Shown here piece by piece: positions 59,295 to 64,000 of a stretch of 64,000 nt of DNA. The notes beneath the pieces were generated by a model that was given only the letters and a program-made list of their open reading frames with translations, searched no databases and had not been told where the DNA came from. The position numbers and the translations under genes are program-made. How positions within the stretch are numbered: position 1 is the stretch's first letter; each line of letters opens with the position of its first letter. The stretch comes from Streptomyces vinaceus (lineage in GTDB: Bacteria; Actinomycetota; Actinomycetes; Streptomycetales; Streptomycetaceae), in the NCBI RefSeq assembly GCF_008704935.1, contig NZ_CP023692.1, positions 5,955,501 through 6,019,500 on the forward strand, in the 5' to 3' direction.

Positions 59295-59765
59295 ATGACG
59301 CTGCGCCGTGGCCGCCGTCTCGCCATCGACGTCGGGGACGCCCGGATCGGGGTCGCCTCGTGCGACCCCGACGGGGTCCTCGCCACACCGGTGGAAACCG
59401 TTCCGGGCCGGGACGTCCCCTTCGCCCACCGGCGGCTGCGGCAGCTCGTCGAGGAGTACGAACCCCTCGAAGTCGTGGTCGGCCTCCCCCGCTCGCTCAG
59501 CGGGCGGGAGGGGCCGGCCGCGGCCAAGGTGCGGGCCTTCGCCAAGGAACTCGCCAAGGGCATCAAGCCGGTGACGGTCCGTCTGGTGGACGAGCGGATG
59601 ACCACGGTCACCGCCGCCCAGGGGCTGCGGGCCTCGGGGCGGAACGCCAAGAAGGGCCGTTCGGTGATCGACCAGGCGGCCGCGGTGGTGATCCTTCAGA
59701 ACGCTCTTGAGACCGAACGGGTATCAGGTAATCCGCCCGGAGAGTGCGTCGAAGTGGTTGTCTGA
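59295..59765 (+). CDS. ruvX: Holliday junction resolvase-like protein YqgF/RuvX
   Basis: 156 residues. RNase H-like core with LAIDVGDARIGVASCDPDG (first Asp), VVVGLPRSLSGREGPAA, VRLVDERMTTVTAA (Glu) and VIDQAAAVVILQNAL (Asp). In E. coli the protein processes the 16S rRNA 5' end; resolvase activity is mainly inferred from the fold. It lies between alaS and mltG, the usual arrangement. Confidence 0.93.
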   Translation: MTLRRGRRLAIDVGDARIGVASCDPDGVLATPVETVPGRDVPFAHRRLRQLVEEYEPLEVVVGLPRSLSGREGPAAAKVRAFAKELAKGIKPVTVRLVDERMTTVTAAQGLRASGRNAKKGRSVIDQAAAVVILQNALETERVSGNPPGECVEVVV

Positions 59766-59893
59766 TCGCGATACGGTAACGTTCCGCGCGATGCGACGGC
59801 ATTCGAACAAGTCGTCGCCCACCACTTCAGAGGCGGAACCGGGTGCCGCGGCGGACAGGGCCGTTGCCTCCGTCTCGCGGCTCTAGGGGACCG

Positions 59894-61681
59894 ATGACTG
59901 AGTATGGCCGGGGCCGTGGCCCCGAACCGTGGCACCCGGAGGACCCCCTGTACGGGGACAACGGGTGGACCGGGCACGAGGCCCAGCAGGCTCAGATGCC
60001 CTACGCCGGCGGCCCCCAGCAGCAGCAGTACCCGCAGGAGCCGCAGTACCAGCAGGATCCCCAGTACCAGCAGCAGCCGCAGTACCAGGACCCGCAGTAC
60101 CAGCAGGACCCGCAGTACCAGCAGCAGCAGTACGGGCAGCAGGGCCAGTACCCGGACCAGCAGCAGGGCTATGCCCCGCAGCAGCCCCACCAGGCCCACC
60201 AGCAGCTCTACCAGCAGCAGCCCCAGCAGCCGGTGTACGACGGCCAGGGCCAGGGCCAGGGCTGGGACACCGGCCAGGTCCAGGCGCAGGCGCAGGTCCA
60301 GGCGCAGGCCCAGTACGCCGCCGTCCCGCAGGCGGACCCGTACCTCGGGGCGGACCCGTACGCCCAGCAGCCGGTCGGCGGCTATCCCGGCGAGGCCCCC
60401 GACCTCTACGGCACGCCCGAGGCCTACCCGCCGCCGCAGCCCCCGGGCCGGCGTCACCTGGTCACGGAGCCCGAGCCGGAGCCCGAGCTCTCCGCCGAGC
60501 CGGCCGACGAGGACGCCGCGGCCCTGCCCGGCGAGGACGACGGCCCCGAGACCCCGGGCGGCGGCGGACGGCGCGGCCGCTCCAAGGACAAGAAGCCCAA
60601 GGGACGCAACGGCGCGGCCTGCCTGATCGCCGCCGTCGTGATCATCGGCGTGCTCGGCGGTGGCGGCTACTACGGCCTGGACTACCTCAAGTCCAAGTTC
60701 AGCACCGGCGAGGACTACGCCGGCGAGGGCGAGGGCTCCGTCACCATCGACATCCCCAAGGGCACCGGCATGGGGGAGATGGGCCGCATCCTGAAGGCGC
60801 ACGGCGTCGTCAAGAGCGCCGACGCGTTCGTCGCCGCCGCCAAGGCCAACCCCAAGGGCGGGGCCATCCAGGCCGGCTCCTACACGATGAAGCAGCACAT
60901 GTCGGGCAAGGCGGCCGTCGACCTCATGGTGGGCGGCGCCGGCGTCAACGCGCTGGACGTCATCCCCGGCTGGAAGACCAGCCAGGTCTACAAGGCCATC
61001 GACGAGCGGCTCAAGCTCAAGGAGGGCACGACCAAGGACGTCGCCACCAAGGAGGCGAAGAACCTCGGTCTGCCCGACTGGGCCGCCAACAAGGACCTCA
61101 AGGACCCGCTGGAGGGCTTCCTCTACCCGGCCCGCTACGACCTGAGCAAGGACGCGACCCCGCAGTCGATGCTCAAGCAGATGGTGGCCAAGTCCAACGA
61201 GGCCTACGAGAGCGCGGACGTGAAGGGCCAGGCCTCCAAGCTGGGTCTGTCCAGCCCGCTGCAGCTCATCACCGTCGCGAGCCTCGTCCAGGCCGAGGGC
61301 AAGTACCAGCACGACTTCGACAAGATCTCCCGGGTCGTCTACAACCGGCTCAAGCCGGGCAACACGGAGACCTACGGTCTGCTCGACTTCGACTCGACGG
61401 TCAACTACATGCGGGGCCAGAGCACCCTGGACGTGGGTTCCGTCAACGACCTGCGCAAGCTCGACGACCCGTACAACACCTACAAGATCAAGGGCCTGCC
61501 GCCCGGACCGATCGGCAGCCCGGGCCCGGACGCGCTCAAGTCGGCGATCAACCCGGCCACCGGTCCCTGGTACTACTTCGTGTCGGTGAACGAGAACGAG
61601 ACACTGTTCGCCGTGACCAACGAAGAGCACAACAGGAACCGCCAGAAGTACGAAGAGGAGAGGAAGAAGGAAGGGCAGTGA
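59894..61681 (+). CDS. mltG: Endolytic murein transglycosylase MltG with long Q/Y/P-rich cytoplasmic tail
   Basis: 595 residues. Residues 1–235 are low complexity: repeats of QPQYQQDPQYQ type, then Gln/Gly and acidic stretches. One membrane helix (about 240–257) follows and then the YceG domain outside: IDIPKGTGMGEMGRILKAHGVV, ITVASLVQAEGKYQHDF with the catalytic Glu, and IGSPGPDALKSAINP. MltG cuts nascent glycan strands and ends their synthesis. ATG 59894 (MTEYGRG...) matches relatives; the longer frame upstream is not family-like. GTG of aroE overlaps its stop. Confidence 0.92.
   Translation: MTEYGRGRGPEPWHPEDPLYGDNGWTGHEAQQAQMPYAGGPQQQQYPQEPQYQQDPQYQQQPQYQDPQYQQDPQYQQQQYGQQGQYPDQQQGYAPQQPHQAHQQLYQQQPQQPVYDGQGQGQGWDTGQVQAQAQVQAQAQYAAVPQADPYLGADPYAQQPVGGYPGEAPDLYGTPEAYPPPQPPGRRHLVTEPEPEPELSAEPADEDAAALPGEDDGPETPGGGGRRGRSKDKKPKGRNGAACLIAAVVIIGVLGGGGYYGLDYLKSKFSTGEDYAGEGEGSVTIDIPKGTGMGEMGRILKAHGVVKSADAFVAAAKANPKGGAIQAGSYTMKQHMSGKAAVDLMVGGAGVNALDVIPGWKTSQVYKAIDERLKLKEGTTKDVATKEAKNLGLPDWAANKDLKDPLEGFLYPARYDLSKDATPQSMLKQMVAKSNEAYESADVKGQASKLGLSSPLQLITVASLVQAEGKYQHDFDKISRVVYNRLKPGNTETYGLLDFDSTVNYMRGQSTLDVGSVNDLRKLDDPYNTYKIKGLPPGPIGSPGPDALKSAINPATGPWYYFVSVNENETLFAVTNEEHNRNRQKYEEERKKEGQ
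60018..60145 (+). repeat. Degenerate tandem repeat coding Gln/Tyr/Pro in mltG
   Basis: Units of roughly 18–24 bp built on CCGCAGTACCAGCAGGACCC and shortened CAGTACCAGCAG versions are repeated about six times. This encodes the low-complexity N-terminus and is likely to vary in copy number between strains. Confidence 0.8.
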
Positions 61682-62499
61682 TACGCGCAGCCGTGCTCGG
61701 TTCACCGATCGAGCACTCCCTTTCACCGGTGCTCCACCGCGCCGCGTACCAGGAGCTCGGCCTCGACGACTGGTCGTACGACCGCTTCGAGATAGACGAG
61801 GACGCGCTCCCGCAGTTCGTCGCCGGGCTCGGCCCCGAGTGGGCCGGGCTGTCGCTGACGATGCCGCTCAAGCGCGCGGTCATCCCGCTGCTCGACGGCA
61901 TCAGCGACACCGCCGCCTCCGTCGAGGCGGTCAACACCGTCGTCCTGACCGAGGACGGCCGCCGCCTGGGCGACAACACCGACATCCCCGGGATCGTCTC
62001 CGCGCTCCACGAGCGCGGGGTCGACCGGGTGGAACGCGCCACCATCCTCGGCGCCGGGGCCACGGCCTCCTCGGCCCTGGCCGCACTCGCCCGGATCTGC
62101 TCCGGCGAGGTCACGGTGTACGTCCGCTCCAAGGCCCGCGCCGACGAGATGCAGGAGTGGGGCGAGCGCCTCGACGTGGCCGTCCGTACGGCCGACTGGG
62201 AGGACGCCTCCGAGGGGCTCGGCGCGCCGCTGGTCATCGCGACGACCCCGGCGCGCGCCACGGACTGGCTGGCCGACCGGGTACCGGCCGGTGCGGGCAC
62301 CCTCTTCGACGTCCTCTACGACCCGTGGCCGACCGAGCTCGCGGCGGCCTGGTCGCAGCGCGGCGGAAGGCTCCTGGGCGGTCTGGACCTCCTCGTCCAC
62401 CAGGCGGTGCTCCAGGTCGAGCAGATGACCGGCCGCCACACCGCGCCGCTGGCCGCCATGCGGGCCGCGGGAGAGGCCGCGCTGCGCTCCCGCCACTGA
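61678..62499 (+). CDS. aroE: Shikimate 5-dehydrogenase
   Basis: 273 residues. N-terminal substrate domain with GSPIEHSLSPVLHRAAYQELG, LSLTMPLKRAVIP with the catalytic Lys, and AVNTVV; NADP domain with TILGAGATASSALAALAR. It reduces 3-dehydroshikimate to shikimate. The GTG at 61678 overlaps the mltG stop. aroC and aroK follow after a 225-bp gap, completing a short shikimate segment. Confidence 0.93.
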   Translation: MIRAAVLGSPIEHSLSPVLHRAAYQELGLDDWSYDRFEIDEDALPQFVAGLGPEWAGLSLTMPLKRAVIPLLDGISDTAASVEAVNTVVLTEDGRRLGDNTDIPGIVSALHERGVDRVERATILGAGATASSALAALARICSGEVTVYVRSKARADEMQEWGERLDVAVRTADWEDASEGLGAPLVIATTPARATDWLADRVPAGAGTLFDVLYDPWPTELAAAWSQRGGRLLGGLDLLVHQAVLQVEQMTGRHTAPLAAMRAAGEAALRSRH

Positions 62500-62724
62500 T
62501 CCGCTGCCCCCGCCCCCGCCGTGACCGCACCTGATGCACTGCGCGGGTCGATCTTGCCCGCGTACGGCCGCACTCGCCAGGGTGTGCCCGGGTGCACCGC
62601 CGTCCGCCAGCTGGACCGGAGGGCGGCGCACCGGCCCGGACGTGGGAGGATCGGGTGTGGCGGGTCCGGGCCGAGCACCCGGCCGCGTCGCCGCAGTACC
62701 CAGGCGCGAGCATGAGGAGCATCG
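62500..62724 (+). other. Intergenic region before aroC
   Basis: 225 bp without a supported gene. It contains GTGGGAGGATCGGGTG and, just before aroC, ATGAGGAG that serves as its ribosome-binding site. Small open frames here are Arg/Pro-rich and look like chance. Confidence 0.4.
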
Positions 62725-63909
62725 TTGAGCAGGTTGCGTTGGCTGACCGCAGGAGAGTCGCACGGACCGGCACTGGTCGCGACGCTGGAGGGCCTTCCCG
62801 CCGGCGTTCCGGTCACCACCGAGCTGGTGGCCGACCACCTGGCCCGGCGCCGGCTCGGCTATGGCCGCGGTGCCCGGATGAAGTTCGAGCAGGACGAGGT
62901 CACCTTCCTCGGCGGCGTGCGCCACGGGCTGTCCCAGGGCTCCCCGATCGCCGTCATGATCGGCAACACCGAGTGGCCGAAGTGGGAGACCGTCATGTCG
63001 GCCGACCCGGTCGACCCGTCGCTGCTCAAGGACACCGGCCGCAACGCGCCGCTGACCCGTCCGCGCCCGGGCCACGCCGACCTGGCGGGCATGCAGAAGT
63101 ACGGCTTCGACGAGGCCCGGCCGATCCTGGAGCGCGCGAGCGCCCGTGAGACCGCCGCCCGCGTCGCCCTCGGCGCCGTCGCCCGCTCCTTCATCAAGGA
63201 GGTCGCGGGCATCGAGATCGTCTCGCACGTGGTGGAGCTGGCCTCGGCCAAGGCCCCCTACGGCGTCTACCCGACCCCCGCCGACGTGGAGAAGCTGGAC
63301 GCCGACCCGGTGCGCTGCCTCGACGCGGACGCCTCGAAGGCGATGGTCGCGGAGATCGACCAGGCCCACAAGGACGGCGACACCCTCGGCGGCGTCGTCG
63401 AGGTCCTCGCGTACGGGGTCCCGGTCGGCCTCGGCTCGCACGTGCACTGGGACCGCCGCCTGGACGCGCGCCTCGCGGCCGCGCTGATGGGCATCCAGGC
63501 GATCAAGGGCGTCGAGGTCGGCGACGGCTTCGACCTGGCCCGCGTCCCCGGCTCGCAGGCGCACGACGAGATCGTCTCCACCCCCGAGGGCATCAAGCGC
63601 ACCTCCGGCCGCTCCGGCGGCACCGAGGGCGGTCTGACCACCGGTGAGCTGCTGCGCGTACGCGCCGCCATGAAGCCCATCGCGACGGTCCCGAAGGCGC
63701 TCGCCACGATCGACGTGGCCACCGGTGAGGCCGCCTCCGCCCACCACCAGCGCTCCGACGTCTGCGCCGTCCCCGCGGCGGGCATCGTCGCCGAGGCGAT
63801 GGTCGCCCTCGTCCTCGCGGACGCGGTCGTGGAGAAGTTCGGCGGCGACTCGGTGCCCGAGACCCGGCGCAACGTGCAGTCGTACCTCGACAACCTGCAG
63901 ATCCGGTGA
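62725..63909 (+). CDS. aroC: Chorismate synthase
   Basis: 394 residues. LTAGESHGPALVATLEGLPAGVPV at the N-terminus, RPGHADLAGMQKYGFDEARPILERASARETAARVA, and the C-terminal SGRSGGTEGGLTTGE and VATGEAASAHHQRSDVCAVPAAGIVAEAM regions are all present. It converts EPSP to chorismate with reduced FMN. The TTG at 62725 has GAGGAG at 62714–62719. The shikimate kinase GTG overlaps its stop (GTGA). The chorismate feeds the pabB/pabC-like genes elsewhere in the window among other routes. Confidence 0.96.
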   Translation: MSRLRWLTAGESHGPALVATLEGLPAGVPVTTELVADHLARRRLGYGRGARMKFEQDEVTFLGGVRHGLSQGSPIAVMIGNTEWPKWETVMSADPVDPSLLKDTGRNAPLTRPRPGHADLAGMQKYGFDEARPILERASARETAARVALGAVARSFIKEVAGIEIVSHVVELASAKAPYGVYPTPADVEKLDADPVRCLDADASKAMVAEIDQAHKDGDTLGGVVEVLAYGVPVGLGSHVHWDRRLDARLAAALMGIQAIKGVEVGDGFDLARVPGSQAHDEIVSTPEGIKRTSGRSGGTEGGLTTGELLRVRAAMKPIATVPKALATIDVATGEAASAHHQRSDVCAVPAAGIVAEAMVALVLADAVVEKFGGDSVPETRRNVQSYLDNLQIR

Positions 63910-64000
63910 CGGGCGGACCACTGGTCGTCCTCGTCGGGCCCATGGGGTCCGGCAAGTCCACGGTGGGGGCGCTGCTGGCCGAGCGGCTGGGCGTCCCCTA
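63906..64000 (+). CDS. aroK: Shikimate kinase, N-terminal part
   Basis: Only the first 31 codons are inside the window. LVVLVGPMGSGKSTVGALLAERLGV carries a P-loop with the GxMGxGKST form typical of shikimate kinase. The position right after aroC, with a GTGA overlap, agrees. It phosphorylates shikimate at the 3-hydroxyl. Confidence 0.88.
   Translation, partial: MTGGPLVVLVGPMGSGKSTVGALLAERLGVP

Noticed and set aside
56503..59388. Minus-strand open frame of 961 codons opposite alaS
   Set aside because: Antisense artefact of alaS codon bias with no start context or domain.
62592..63149. Open frame overlapping the aroC start, read as a small gene before aroC
   Set aside because: It continues inside aroC in another frame with Arg/Pro-rich sequence. 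aroC itself is unmistakable, and the upstream part lacks a ribosome-binding site.

Overview
The window is a GC-rich (roughly 72% by eye) chromosomal core segment of a Streptomyces or very close relative. The evidence is the Streptomycetaceae-restricted sporulation gene ssgB, the extreme third-position GC, frequent GTG/TTG starts, candidate leaderless promoters, and a gene order (relA–apt–secFD–yajC–ruvBAC–yebC–pdxTS–pimA cluster–thrS–ssgB) that matches, from memory, the S. coelicolor region around relA (SCO1513) and ssgB (SCO1541). I saw no CRISPR array, prophage, transposase gene or integrase.

Layout. 1–6.2 kb: end of cobT, a two-domain siroheme/cobalamin methyltransferase, a TrmH-type RNA methyltransferase, a Ser/Thr kinase, a small membrane protein, an APH-fold kinase and a zinc-ribbon protein. 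6.3–6.8 kb: a minus-strand tRNA operon Gly-Cys-Val-Val-Val. 7–9.7 kb: pabB/pabC-like folate genes and a tandem GNAT protein. 9.75–9.91 kb: a MITE-like element with 26-bp imperfect terminal inverted repeats lies between two convergent genes. 10–20.7 kb: DsbA-like, CGNR, ssgB, membrane proteins, two tRNA-Val(CAC) genes, a DnaQ-like exonuclease, a DUF4365 nuclease-fold protein coupled to an unknown protein, and a TetR gene divergent from a MarR-like gene with three palindromic operators between them.

20.8–31.2 kb: thrS, a HIT phosphorylase, pgsA-like, PIM acyltransferase and pimA. This is the actinobacterial thrS–HIT–pgsA–patA–pimA phosphoinositide cluster, here interrupted by a K+ channel, a large unknown membrane protein and EF-G2. 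31.3–43.6 kb: pdxS-pdxT (PLP synthase), yebC, ruvCAB (Holliday junction processing), yajC-secD-secF (Sec accessory complex), apt and relA (purine salvage and stringent response). 43.9–48.3 kb: DUF349, cyclophilin, metallo-hydrolase and hisS. 48.3–51.9 kb: a NarL-type two-component system coupled to an ABC-2 exporter. 52–64 kb: VKOR, rarA, a DUF2470 gene and rpsD sharing a DtxR-type iron box, two envelope-associated small proteins, alaS, ruvX, mltG and aroE-aroC-aroK.

The most useful new leads are the iron box between the DUF2470 gene and rpsD, the operator array at 20.07–20.15 kb, the MITE, the DUF4365/unknown pair, the interrupted phosphoinositide cluster, a shortened SRPBCC gene, and several genes whose start codon sits about 7 nt after a good -10 box.
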